From Marinomonas aquiplantarum (GTDB taxonomy: Bacteria; Pseudomonadota; Gammaproteobacteria; Pseudomonadales; Marinomonadaceae): 64,000 nucleotides of DNA. Under the pieces are notes generated by a model. It saw only the letters and a list, made by a program, of their open reading frames with translations, was not told the DNA's origin and did not search any database. The DNA lies in assembly GCF_003314975.1 (NCBI RefSeq), contig NZ_QNRF01000001.1, forward strand, positions 648,227-712,226, given 5' to 3'. The first letter of the stretch is position 1; every line of letters begins with the position of its first letter. The position numbers and the translations under genes were made by a program. Below are positions 8,429 through 17,117 of this stretch, one piece after another.

Positions 8429-9895
8429 CTAGTGGCGAGGCAGCCAAACTTTGGCTTCTAAACCTTGCACTGGTTGGTTGCTCAAGGTGACTTCACCGCC
8501 GTGAGCGCGTGCGATATTTCGCGCAATACTCAAGCCTAAGCCCATACCGGTGGGGTGGCCATTGTGTTCATCAATAAGACGAGTATAGGGTTGAAAGACC
8601 TTGTCGATTTTGTCGATTGGAATGCCTGGGCCTTGGTCGCAAATACGAATGCAAACGCCTTCTTCATCGTCTTCTATGTGAATGGTGGCACGTTTACCAT
8701 AGTACAAAGCGTTATCGACCAAGTTGCCTAAGCAACGTTTAATGGCCAAAGGTTTGCCAATATAAGGGTGTTTTAATTCTCCTTTGAGAATGATTTTAAT
8801 GCTGTGTAAATTGGCCGTTACCTGCATGTCTTTGAGCATGCGGCTAATGTCGACTTCGACACGATTTTCATGAATATCTGTCTCTTTTACGCTTTGTAAT
8901 GCGCCTTTTACCAGCATGTCCAAATCTTCTAGGTCACGGATCATGGCATCGCGAATGTCATCTTCGTCGAGCATTTCTGCCCGTAATCGTAATCGAGTAA
9001 TAGGGGTTTTTAAATCGTGGGAAATGGCAGCGAACAGCCTTTCTCTGTCATTTAAATAACGTTGAATTCGACGTTGCATATCATTAAAGGCTTTGGCGGT
9101 ATTTCGGACTTCGACGCTGCCATTTTCTTTCATCGGGCGCCAATCACCTTGCCCGAAACGTTCTGCCGCTCTGGCCAGTGTCGCCAAGGGTCTGGTCACA
9201 CGTCTTAGAATAACAATGCTCAATAACAGCACGGTAATAACCGACATGGCCATGGAAAAGAGTCGGTCACCACTGACTGCTGTGGTGTCATCTAAAAAGT
9301 AAGGGTCAGGCATTAAGCTGGCAAGATAGAGCCAATCTTTCTCGTTAATGGGGATCTGAATCACAATAATCGGTGGAGTGAGTGGTTTCACAAGCAAACT
9401 ATGATGTCCCCAACGCTCCGGCAAGTCCATCAAACGGGTCTGGTTATTGATGACATGTAAGTCACTGGGGCTAGAAAAAGCGATTTTGGCGTTATGAATA
9501 CCAAGTTGCTTCACCAGAGTGTCATTCACTTCCTGTTTTACAACGTCTTTTAACGGAGACGGTTCCAAAGGGTTGATAAGGATCTCTTCTTTGTTGAGAG
9601 TAACAAAAAAGCGGGTGCCGCCCATGTCTTGTAATTGGTCTATGACAATGTGGCGATAGTTGGTTGGCAATGAGGTGAAATAGCTGACTGTCGCTGCAAT
9701 ACGAAACGCCATATGTTTAGAGACTTCGCGTACGTTTTGTTCGGTATCTGATTCCAACTGTCGTAGCCAGAAAGTCGAGCTAATAAATTGCGCGCTCGCC
9801 ACCCCTAACGCCATGATGATAAGGATCTGTCCTGTTAAAGACTGAGACCAGCGCTTTAGTCGTTTGGACAAGAGAGGAGAGGCGTTAGTTGACAT
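8429..9895 (-). CDS. gtrS: Sensor histidine kinase, GtrS-like (glucose uptake control)
   Basis: 488 residues: transmembrane helix about 20-42, periplasmic sensor 43-210, second helix about 212-230, HAMP 231-285, HisKA with H293 (ISHDLKTP), and HATPase with N box (LVDNALYYG), G1 (DQGPGIP) and G2 (TGMGLGLSIARNIARAHGG). It is an intact kinase. Length and position next to gtsABCD match GtrS of Pseudomonas, which senses 2-ketogluconate or 6-phosphogluconate-type signals; ligand here is inference. Its start overlaps the response regulator gene by 11 bases. Confidence 0.85.
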   Translation of the reverse strand: MSTNASPLLSKRLKRWSQSLTGQILIIMALGVASAQFISSTFWLRQLESDTEQNVREVSKHMAFRIAATVSYFTSLPTNYRHIVIDQLQDMGGTRFFVTLNKEEILINPLEPSPLKDVVKQEVNDTLVKQLGIHNAKIAFSSPSDLHVINNQTRLMDLPERWGHHSLLVKPLTPPIIVIQIPINEKDWLYLASLMPDPYFLDDTTAVSGDRLFSMAMSVITVLLLSIVILRRVTRPLATLARAAERFGQGDWRPMKENGSVEVRNTAKAFNDMQRRIQRYLNDRERLFAAISHDLKTPITRLRLRAEMLDEDDIRDAMIRDLEDLDMLVKGALQSVKETDIHENRVEVDISRMLKDMQVTANLHSIKIILKGELKHPYIGKPLAIKRCLGNLVDNALYYGKRATIHIEDDEEGVCIRICDQGPGIPIDKIDKVFQPYTRLIDEHNGHPTGMGLGLSIARNIARAHGGEVTLSNQPVQGLEAKVWLPRH

Positions 9896-10625
9896 GATCG
9901 AGGGCGTTGACCGAAGCGGTTAATATATAGCCCTGGCCGCGAACGGTTTTGATTAATTGTGGGTGACGAGCGTCTTCCCTTAGTCTATGACGTAAGCGAC
10001 TAACATGCACATCGATAAAACGATCAAGAGGCGTACTGTCTCGTCCGCGAGTATTTTCGGCAATGTGCTCTCGGGTAAGTACTTCGCCTGGGTTTTTCAA
10101 AAACAACATAAGTAGGTTGTAGTCGGCCCCTGAGAGGGATTCTTTTTCATCAGCGTAATGAAGCTCGCGAGATAAAGTGTCGAGGGTGAAATCGGCGAAA
10201 TGATAAAAGCGATGCGCTTCGTTCGCATGATGGTGTTCACTGACTTCGATTTGCTCCATGCGACGTAAAATGGCTTTCATTCTCGCCAGTAGCTCACGAG
10301 GATTAAAAGGTTTAGCCAGATAATCGTCCGCACCAATTTCGAGACCAATAATACGGTCCATTTCATCGGAATTGGCCGTCAACATAATCACAGGGACTTG
10401 TGATTGCTCTCGTAGTCCGCGACAGACAGAAAAGCCGTCCTGGCCAGGTAACATGATGTCTAAAATGACCAGGTCTATGTGTTGGTTCGGATCAAAGTCC
10501 GCCAAAAAGGCTTCCCCCGACTCGGCGGTGAAAACCGTAAACTGATGCTTTTCTAAATAGGATTTGAGCAGGGTGCGAATCTCGTCATCATCGTCTACCA
10601 CATAGATATGTTTGGCTTTGGTCAT
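9885..10625 (-). CDS. gltR: OmpR-family response regulator, GltR-like
   Basis: 246 residues. The receiver domain has the acidic pocket (DDDDE at 11-15), phospho-acceptor Asp56 (VILDIMLPGQDG) and KPFNPREL switch; a winged-helix DNA-binding domain follows (about 150-235, SGADYNLLMLF to VRGQGYIL). Partner of the overlapping kinase and, by synteny with Pseudomonas gltR/gtrS, probably an activator of the glucose importer downstream. The 203-base region between it and the divergent fructokinase gene contains both promoters and an AT-rich dyad. Confidence 0.86.
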   Translation of the reverse strand: MTKAKHIYVVDDDDEIRTLLKSYLEKHQFTVFTAESGEAFLADFDPNQHIDLVILDIMLPGQDGFSVCRGLREQSQVPVIMLTANSDEMDRIIGLEIGADDYLAKPFNPRELLARMKAILRRMEQIEVSEHHHANEAHRFYHFADFTLDTLSRELHYADEKESLSGADYNLLMLFLKNPGEVLTREHIAENTRGRDSTPLDRFIDVHVSRLRHRLREDARHPQLIKTVRGQGYILTASVNALDHVN

Positions 10626-10743
10626 ACTTTTGCTCAGTTACTCGCGGACAAGTTAAATTGTAATTGTTATCGGCTTCGAGTCTAGCAAGAAAGTACCATT
10701 GAACCAATTGGCTAAAGAGGGTTTGCCGTTCTGGAATTTAAAT

Positions 10744-10763
10744 AAATTAAATTGATTTAATTT
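10744..10763. promoter_or_regulatory. 20-bp AT-rich dyad upstream of fructokinase
   Basis: AAATTAAATTGATTTAATTT is self-complementary at all but the central pair. It lies 65 bases upstream of the kinase ATG in a divergent promoter region. AT-rich dyads arise easily by chance, so an operator role is tentative. Confidence 0.35.
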
Positions 10764-10828
10764 CTTCCCACCTGCATAATTTTTCGACTAATCTTACCCT
10801 TGTTTATGAAATTTAAGAGATAAAGACA

Positions 10829-11800
10829 ATGACAACAAAAGTGATGGCGTTCGGTGAAGCCCTGATTGACTTCCTATCTAATGGTGCAACTAAAGCCGGT
10901 GAATTAGAGTCTTTCACCAAATTTCCGGGCGGCGCTCCGGCCAATGTGGCGGTTGCTGTCGCGCGTTTAGGCGGTAACAGTCACTTTGTTGGTCAAGTTG
11001 GTGATGACGCCTTCGGTCACTTTTTAAAAGCGTCACTAGAAGATTATGGTGTTGAAACCAGTAAAATGCTGATGACTCAAGAAGCGAAAACCGCTTTAGC
11101 CTTTGTGAGTTTGGATGACACTGGGGAGCGCAGTTTTGAATTCTATCGCAGCCCGTCAGCGGACATCTTGTTCCGTGAGAAAGACTTTGATGCGAGTTGG
11201 TTTGCCGATGCTAAAGGGGTATTCCATACCTGTTCGAACACCTTAACTGATGCTGATATTACTAAAGCTACCTTGGCTGGTATCAAGATGGCGAAACAGG
11301 CTAATTGGATTGTCAGCATCGATGTGAATTTGCGTACTAACTTATGGCCGAATGGTCAGGTTGATACGCAACGAGTGATTGATTGGATGCAGTCGGCGGA
11401 TGTCGTCAAAGCCAGTTTGGAAGAACTGGCGGTTATGGCTGAAGATCCTTTTGCGTTAATTGATGAGTCTTTAAACGCTGGAGTCACCTTATTTGTATTA
11501 ACAGATGGTGGCAACCCAATTCGCTTCTACACTAAAGGTCAAGCAGAAGGCACAGTCACCACGCCTAAAGTGGAGGTGAAAGACACGACGGCGGCGGGTG
11601 ATGCATTTGTTGGCGGCTTGTTGTACCAATTGGCTGAGCAGGGTGGTGATCGTCAAGCTTTGGCGAATTTGTCGCAACAAGACCTGCATAACGTGATCCG
11701 TTTTGCGGCAGCCTGTGGTGCGGATTCTGTGACGAAGTTGGGTGCGTACCCATCGTTGCCCAACTTGGCGCAAGCGGAAGCGCAACTGAAGCAGTTCTAA
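10829..11800 (+). CDS. PfkB-family sugar kinase, probable fructokinase
   Basis: 323 residues of the ribokinase/PfkB fold: N-terminal FGEALIDF and FPGGAPANVAVAVARLGG signature, the fructokinase-like GQVGDDAFG, and the C-terminal DTTAAGDAFVGGLL with catalytic Asp258. Cytosolic; phosphorylates a ketohexose (most likely fructose to fructose 6-phosphate) with ATP. Its place just upstream of an alpha-glucoside transporter and glucosidase suggests that it handles the fructose released from sucrose. Own promoter and terminator, so separate from the agl transcript. Confidence 0.85.
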   Translation: MTTKVMAFGEALIDFLSNGATKAGELESFTKFPGGAPANVAVAVARLGGNSHFVGQVGDDAFGHFLKASLEDYGVETSKMLMTQEAKTALAFVSLDDTGERSFEFYRSPSADILFREKDFDASWFADAKGVFHTCSNTLTDADITKATLAGIKMAKQANWIVSIDVNLRTNLWPNGQVDTQRVIDWMQSADVVKASLEELAVMAEDPFALIDESLNAGVTLFVLTDGGNPIRFYTKGQAEGTVTTPKVEVKDTTAAGDAFVGGLLYQLAEQGGDRQALANLSQQDLHNVIRFAAACGADSVTKLGAYPSLPNLAQAEAQLKQF

Positions 11801-11879
11801 TGCCGCTGTTTGACCGTGCAATTCGGTTTTTGAGTTAAACGGTTAAGAATAAATTCAGTGTGTTCAGAATTCTATTAAG

Positions 11880-11904
11880 AGCGTGGCTTGGCCACGCTTT
11901 TTTT
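11880..11904 (+). terminator. Terminator after fructokinase
   Basis: AGCGTGGC (11880-11887), loop TTG, GCCACGCT (11891-11898), then a T-run. Confidence 0.9.
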
Positions 11905-12253
11905 GTGCCTGTTGGACAGCGTACTAAAACCAAGAAATGTTAGAAAAAATGACCACTTATTCGATTTTACAGGACGTTGAGTGTCTAAAATCTCCCCAAA
12001 AAAACCACTCTGTTGTATTTTTGTACAAAAAGTGAAATGAAATATTGCTCGCTTTTTTACCAAAACATACTAAATTGAAAATAGAATTAAGATAATATTA
12101 AGGATATCGGAAGCTTGAAGCTGGGGCTTTGATTGTTAATAATCAAAAACCTTCTTAATCCTTATAGAAGAAGTGAGAACCTTGTTTCGACTCATGATAA
12201 TAACAAACAAAGGCAAGCTTAGGGTTTCCTTAGCGAGTCTGTAAGGAGCAATG
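11905..12253 (+). promoter_or_regulatory. Promoter/regulatory region of the agl operon
   Basis: About 350 AT-rich bases without a gene. It contains a perfect 14-bp palindrome TTTTTGTACAAAAA (12018-12031), a 20-bp near-perfect dyad TTTGATTGTTAATAATCAAA (12128-12147, one mismatched pair), and two AAGCTT sites (12111-12116, 12215-12220), a hexamer that also occurs upstream of the LacI-type gene (18800-18805). Any could be the operator for the regulator at 18885-19943; which one cannot be decided from sequence alone. Confidence 0.5.
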
Positions 12254-13606
12254 ATGAAAAAATCCATTCTGTCTATGGCAGTTGCCATGACTCTTTCCGC
12301 GACCTCTGCATCTGCAGCCGATCTTGTTTTCAAGCCTGGCGAAGACTCTCGTTTCCATTGGGAAAATTACGAAGCGTTGAAATCGACAGATTTGTCCGGT
12401 GAAACCATTTCTGTATTCGGTCCTTGGATGGGCGATGAGAAAGCCAACTTCGATCGCGTAATTGCGTATTTTGAAGAAGCAACAGGCGCTAAAGTAAGTT
12501 ACGCGGGTTCCGACTCTTTCGAGCAGCAGATTGTTATTGATGCTCAAGCGGGCAGTGCACCAAACGTTTCCGTCTTTCCTCAGCCAGGTTTAGCGGCTGA
12601 TTTAGCGGCGAAAGGCTTTCTGACGCCACTAAACGATAACGTTAAAGAGGCCGTAGCGAAAGATTACGCTGCGGGTCAATCTTGGGTTGATTTGGCGACC
12701 TTTGAAAATGGTCAAGGCAAAGATGAATTCTACGGTGTTTTCTACCGTGCGGATTTAAAATCTTTGGTTTGGTATTCGCCTGATAACTTCGCTGACGCGG
12801 GTTATGACATCCCAGAAACCATGGAAGAATTAAAAGCACTGACCAAAGAAATCGTCGCTGACGGTGGTACGCCTTGGTGTATTGGTCTGGGTTCTGGTGC
12901 GGCGACAGGTTGGCCAGCAACAGACTGGGTAGAAGATTTGTTACTTCGTACTCAACCAGCGTCTGTGTATGATCAATGGGTTACCAATGAGGTGAAATTT
13001 GATGATCCACGTATTGTGGGTGCCATCGAAGAGTTTGGTTGGTTCGCGCGCAATGATGAATACGTTGATGGTGGTGCCGGTGCGGTGTCTTCGACTGACT
13101 TCCGTGACAGCCCAAAAGGCTTGTTCCAGTCGCCGCCAAAATGTTACATGCACCGTCAAGCGTCTTTCATTCCAGCGTTCTTCCCAGAAGGAACAGAGCT
13201 TGGTTTGGATGCTGACTTCTTTTACTTCCCATCTTATGAGTCGAAAGGCCTAGGTAATCCAGTATTGGGTGCCGGTACTTTGGTGAGTATTACCAATGAC
13301 TCTAAAGGTGCTCGTGCGTTTATTGATTTCATCCGTTCGCCTATTGCTCACGAGTTGTGGATGGCACAAACCGGTTTCTTGTCGGCTCACTTGGGTGCTA
13401 ACCCAGAGCTGTACTCAAGCGACGCGGCGCGTAAGCAGGGTGAAATTTTGCGTTACGCTACCACTTTCCGTTTTGATGGCTCTGATTTGATGCCAGGTAA
13501 GATCGGTGCGGGTTCTTTCTGGACTGGCATGGTCGACTACACTGGCGGTAAAGAGGCTGAAGAAGTTGCGAAAGACATTCAGAAAACCTGGGATGCGTTG
13601 AAGTAA
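12254..13606 (+). CDS. aglE: Periplasmic alpha-glucoside-binding protein (AglE)
   Basis: About 450 residues. Two ATGs are adjacent; I chose the second because AAGGAG is then 5 bases away. Signal peptide 1-20 (ends SASA). The mature family 1 binding protein begins ADLVFKPGEDSRFHWENY, and the later FGPWMGDEKANF and GAGTLVSITND segments fit the AglE group, which binds sucrose, maltose or trehalose for the Agl importer of rhizobia. A terminator directly follows, so this gene is probably expressed more strongly than the membrane parts. Confidence 0.87.
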   Translation: MKKSILSMAVAMTLSATSASAADLVFKPGEDSRFHWENYEALKSTDLSGETISVFGPWMGDEKANFDRVIAYFEEATGAKVSYAGSDSFEQQIVIDAQAGSAPNVSVFPQPGLAADLAAKGFLTPLNDNVKEAVAKDYAAGQSWVDLATFENGQGKDEFYGVFYRADLKSLVWYSPDNFADAGYDIPETMEELKALTKEIVADGGTPWCIGLGSGAATGWPATDWVEDLLLRTQPASVYDQWVTNEVKFDDPRIVGAIEEFGWFARNDEYVDGGAGAVSSTDFRDSPKGLFQSPPKCYMHRQASFIPAFFPEGTELGLDADFFYFPSYESKGLGNPVLGAGTLVSITNDSKGARAFIDFIRSPIAHELWMAQTGFLSAHLGANPELYSSDAARKQGEILRYATTFRFDGSDLMPGKIGAGSFWTGMVDYTGGKEAEEVAKDIQKTWDALK

Positions 13607-13618
13607 TCCCTTTTGTTA

Positions 13619-13654
13619 AGCCCCCAAGTAATCTTGTTTGCTTGGGGGCTTTTT
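13619..13654 (+). terminator. Internal terminator/attenuator after aglE
   Basis: AGCCCCCAAG (13619-13628) pairs with CTTGGGGGCT (13641-13650), then five T. It lies inside the agl operon, 13 bases after the binding-protein stop, and should let only part of the transcripts continue into the permeases. Confidence 0.85.
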
Positions 13655-13724
13655 GTAATTTATTTGCCAGATAAAAGATGAAGGACGTGAGTCCTGTTCA
13701 TCGTAAATGTACCTTGGAGATGTT

Positions 13725-14735
13725 ATGGCCCAGCTCGCTTCTGCACTAGCGATTATGATAATGGGTGTATTGGGATGCGCTGCCTATTTTTACGGATCTA
13801 ATTTTTTATTAGATAAACTATTTCCGACTAAAGACCGACCTTATGAGCAGATTGCGCGAAATTTGCGTACTGCGAATATGGTTCGCCCTTGGTTGTTTTT
13901 AGGCCCTGCTGTTCTACTGCTAACCTTTTATTTATTCTATCCTGTGATCGATTCTTTCCGTCTGTCTTTCTTTGACCGAACGGGCGATGAGTTCGTTGGC
14001 CTTTCCAATTACGTTTGGTTGTTTGGCAGTGATGAGTTCTTTGAGTCGTTCCGCAATAACATGTTGTGGTTGATTGTTGTGCCGACGGCGGCGACCTTTT
14101 TTGGTTTGATTATCGCCACTATGACCGACCGAATTTGGTGGGGCAATATCGCCAAAAGTCTGATCTTTATGCCGATGGCCATTTCTTTCATTGGTGCTTC
14201 GGTGATCTGGAAATTTATTTACGATTTCCGCAGCGGTGATGATGCGCAGATTGGTTTATTAAATGCCATTGTGGTGTTTTTTGGTGGTGAGCCGCAAAAC
14301 TGGATCACCATTCCTTTCTGGAACAACTTTTTCTTAATGATCATCCTCGTTTGGATTCAAACCGGTTTTGCTATGGTCATCTTGTCTGCTGCGTTACGTG
14401 GTATTCCTGATGAAACCATTGAAGCAGCGGTATTGGACGGTGCCAACGGCTTGCAAATTTTCTTCAAAATCATGGTGCCGCAGATTTGGGGAACCATTGC
14501 CGTGGTTTGGACAACCATTACCATTCTGGTACTAAAAGTATTCGATATCGTGTTGGCTATGACGAATGGTCAGTGGGATACACAAGTATTAGCCAATCAG
14601 ATGTTTGATTGGATGTTCCGTGGCGGCGGCGATTTCGGCCGTGGCGCGGTTGTTGCAATTGTTATTATGGTGTTGGTAATTCCTATCATGATTTGGAACA
14701 TTAAGCGTGCAAACGCAGAAATGGAGGGACGTTAA
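13725..14735 (+). CDS. aglF: Alpha-glucoside ABC importer permease AglF
   Basis: 336 residues from the ATG at 13725 (TTGGAG 6 bases upstream; an in-frame ATG six codons earlier lacks a ribosome site). An N-terminal helix precedes the usual six transmembrane segments. The EAA loop reads EAAVLDGANGLQIFFKIMVP. Forms the channel with AglG. The stop (14733-14735) is one base before the aglG start, so the two are translationally coupled. Confidence 0.87.
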   Translation: MAQLASALAIMIMGVLGCAAYFYGSNFLLDKLFPTKDRPYEQIARNLRTANMVRPWLFLGPAVLLLTFYLFYPVIDSFRLSFFDRTGDEFVGLSNYVWLFGSDEFFESFRNNMLWLIVVPTAATFFGLIIATMTDRIWWGNIAKSLIFMPMAISFIGASVIWKFIYDFRSGDDAQIGLLNAIVVFFGGEPQNWITIPFWNNFFLMIILVWIQTGFAMVILSAALRGIPDETIEAAVLDGANGLQIFFKIMVPQIWGTIAVVWTTITILVLKVFDIVLAMTNGQWDTQVLANQMFDWMFRGGGDFGRGAVVAIVIMVLVIPIMIWNIKRANAEMEGR

Positions 14736-14736
14736 T

Positions 14737-15879
14737 ATGGTTGCCTCTTCAAAGCGTACGCCGCTGACTTTTTTAGTACATGCCACTGTGTTGTTTTTGG
14801 TGGTGCTGTGGACCATCCCAACAGCAGGTTTGTTTATTTCATCGATTCGCGATAAGGATCAACTTTCGGTATCTGGCTGGTGGACGGCCTTATCAACCTC
14901 TGAACAACGTCTTGTGGCAAGGGCTTATGAGCCTAAATCACAAGTACAACAAGGTGATCGCTTTGAGATTCGCGGTAACTTGTTGGAAGGTGGTAACGGT
15001 GAGATCGCGCGATTTGGTTTTAGCTCACTAAAGCCTGAAGCTTATGCGGCTGGTGACGTAGCCGAGATGAAAAAAGGCCGCACTTTGCAGGTCAATGCAA
15101 ATGGCGATTATGTTTTGTCTTCACCGACTGAATGGAAAGGCTCTCGTGGCCAGCGAATTTTCTACACCGCCGAAATCCCACCGCGTTTCACTTTAGATAA
15201 CTATCGCGAAGTGTTGAGTGCGGAAGGTCTAGGCCAATCTTTCATTAACTCTCTGACGGTGACCATTCCAGCGACCATTATTCCTATTTTGGTGGCGGCG
15301 TTTGCGGCTTATGCCTTGGCGTGGATGCGTTTTCCTGGACGTGCCTTGCTGATTGCTGGCGTCGTAGGTTTACTGGTTGTGCCGTTACAGATGTCATTGA
15401 TTCCGTTGCTTAAGAGTTACAACTTGATTGGCGAATTTTTTGGGGTAGGTTCAAAAACCTATGTGGGGATTTGGCTTGCACATACAGGATTTGGCTTACC
15501 GCTGGCGATTTATCTACTGCGTAATTACATCTCGGGTTTGCCGGGCGAAATTATTGAATCGGCACGTGTCGATGGGGCCTCTGACTTTGATATTTTCCGC
15601 AAAATCATTTTGCCTTTGTCTTTCCCTGCGTTGGCGTCTTTTGCCATCTTCCAATTCCTTTGGGTATGGAATGATTTGCTCATTGCCATGGTGTTCTTGG
15701 GCAATAATCAGGAGCATTTGGTACTGACTGGGCAGTTACGTGAGCTCTTGGGTTCTCGTGGCGGTAACTGGGAGATTCTGACGGCGTCTGCCTTTATCAC
15801 CATTATTATTCCGTTATTGGTCTTCTTTAGCTTACAGCGCTATTTAGTGCGCGGTTTGCTGGCAGGCTCTGTGAAATAA
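14737..15879 (+). CDS. aglG: Alpha-glucoside ABC importer permease AglG
   Basis: 380 residues from the ATG at 14737, with GGAGGG upstream. After the first transmembrane helix (about 12-34) comes a periplasmic insert of about 135 residues (35-170), which is typical of AglG and absent from plain MalG proteins. Five further helices follow, with the EAA loop ESARVDGASDFDIFRKIILP and the C-terminus RGLLAGSVK. It partners AglF. Confidence 0.87.
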   Translation: MVASSKRTPLTFLVHATVLFLVVLWTIPTAGLFISSIRDKDQLSVSGWWTALSTSEQRLVARAYEPKSQVQQGDRFEIRGNLLEGGNGEIARFGFSSLKPEAYAAGDVAEMKKGRTLQVNANGDYVLSSPTEWKGSRGQRIFYTAEIPPRFTLDNYREVLSAEGLGQSFINSLTVTIPATIIPILVAAFAAYALAWMRFPGRALLIAGVVGLLVVPLQMSLIPLLKSYNLIGEFFGVGSKTYVGIWLAHTGFGLPLAIYLLRNYISGLPGEIIESARVDGASDFDIFRKIILPLSFPALASFAIFQFLWVWNDLLIAMVFLGNNQEHLVLTGQLRELLGSRGGNWEILTASAFITIIIPLLVFFSLQRYLVRGLLAGSVK

Positions 15880-15891
15880 AACCACCTAGGC

Positions 15892-15918
15892 GAGTGGGTT
15901 GAGCCAAGCTCCCCACTC
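15892..15918 (+). repeat. Intergenic hairpin between aglG and aglK
   Basis: GAGTGGG (15892-15898) pairs with CCCACTC (15912-15918). No T-tract follows, so it is more likely an mRNA processing or stability element than a terminator. Confidence 0.5.
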
Positions 15919-15950
15919 AAGGTAAGCATTTAGATTGAGGCATTTAAATC

Positions 15951-17045
15951 ATGGCTGATGTTAAGTTAACCCATGTAAAGAAAATTTATTCAAATAAAGT
16001 TGAAGTCCTAAAAGACATCAACTTGGACATCAAGCAAGGTGAGTTCATTGTGTTTGTTGGTCCATCAGGCTGTGGTAAGTCTACCCTATTGCGCATGATC
16101 TCTGGTCTGGAAGATATTTCGGCTGGTACGTTGGAGATCGACGGTCAGGTAGTGAACGACATTCCACCTGCTTTGCGTGGCATTGCCATGGTATTCCAGA
16201 GCTACGCTTTGTACCCGCACATGACAGTGTATGACAACATGGCATTCAGCTTGCAAATTGCTAAAACCAGCAAGGAAGACATTGACCAGCAAGTACGTAA
16301 AGCTGCTGATATGTTGCAATTGACCCCTTACCTTGACCGTTTGCCAAAAGCTTTATCAGGTGGCCAACGTCAGCGTGTGGCCATTGGTCGTGCGATTGTT
16401 CGTCGTCCAAAAGTGTTCTTGTTTGACGAACCTTTGTCTAACTTGGATGCAGCACTTCGTGTCGCAACACGTATGGAAATTGCCAACCTGAAAGAAAGCA
16501 TGCCGGATTCCACCATGATCTATGTTACCCACGATCAGGTAGAAGCCATGACATTGGCAGATCGAATCGTGCTGTTGTCAGCCGGTAATATCGAGCAAGT
16601 CGGCTCACCGCTTGAGCTTTATGAACACCCTGCAAATGTTTTTGTAGCGAAATTTATCGGTTCTCCGGCAATGAATATTTTGCCGTGTCGAATCGAAAAA
16701 ACGGGCGAGCAAACCGAAGTGTCTTTGTCGGCGAAAATGTCAGTGACTGCGCCAATTACCACTGACGCAAGCGAGCAATCCAAAGCGGCGTTCTTTGGTA
16801 TTCGTCCTGAAGATCTGAGTGTGGTGGCGAGCGAAGAAGAAGGCATCTTGTCTGGGACAGTGTCTTTTATCGAATCTCTTGGTGAAGCGACCCTATTGTA
16901 CGTGCAGGTGCCAGGTTGTGAAGACATGGTGATTGCGAAAGAGTCGGGTACTTTGAGTATCCAACGTGGTGAACAGGTTCATTTGTCGACTTCACCAGAG
17001 AAAATGCATTTATTTGACGATAACGAACTGTCTTATCGTCGTTAA
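15951..17045 (+). CDS. aglK: Alpha-glucoside ABC importer ATPase AglK
   Basis: 364 residues; Walker A GPSGCGKST (37-45), Q-loop VFQSYALYPHMTV, signature LSGGQRQR, Walker B VFLFDEP, H-loop VTHDQ, and a C-terminal regulatory domain with the FFGIRPEDL motif. It drives AglEFG import of disaccharides into the cytosol. It is closely related to GtsD at 3893-5002, so the two sugar importers have their own, separate ATPases. Confidence 0.87.
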   Translation: MADVKLTHVKKIYSNKVEVLKDINLDIKQGEFIVFVGPSGCGKSTLLRMISGLEDISAGTLEIDGQVVNDIPPALRGIAMVFQSYALYPHMTVYDNMAFSLQIAKTSKEDIDQQVRKAADMLQLTPYLDRLPKALSGGQRQRVAIGRAIVRRPKVFLFDEPLSNLDAALRVATRMEIANLKESMPDSTMIYVTHDQVEAMTLADRIVLLSAGNIEQVGSPLELYEHPANVFVAKFIGSPAMNILPCRIEKTGEQTEVSLSAKMSVTAPITTDASEQSKAAFFGIRPEDLSVVASEEEGILSGTVSFIESLGEATLLYVQVPGCEDMVIAKESGTLSIQRGEQVHLSTSPEKMHLFDDNELSYRR

Positions 17046-17068
17046 TTTTATAGGTCTTATTGTTGATT

Positions 17069-17100
17069 GGGATAAGGCGCTGCCTTATCCCAAATTTTTT
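17069..17100 (+). terminator. Terminator-like hairpin between aglK and aglA
   Basis: GGGATAAGGC (17069-17078), loop GCT, GCCTTATCCC (17082-17091), three A and then six T. The A spacer weakens it, so partial read-through into aglA is likely. Confidence 0.75.
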
Positions 17101-17117
17101 GTTTTTGGAGAGTCAGT

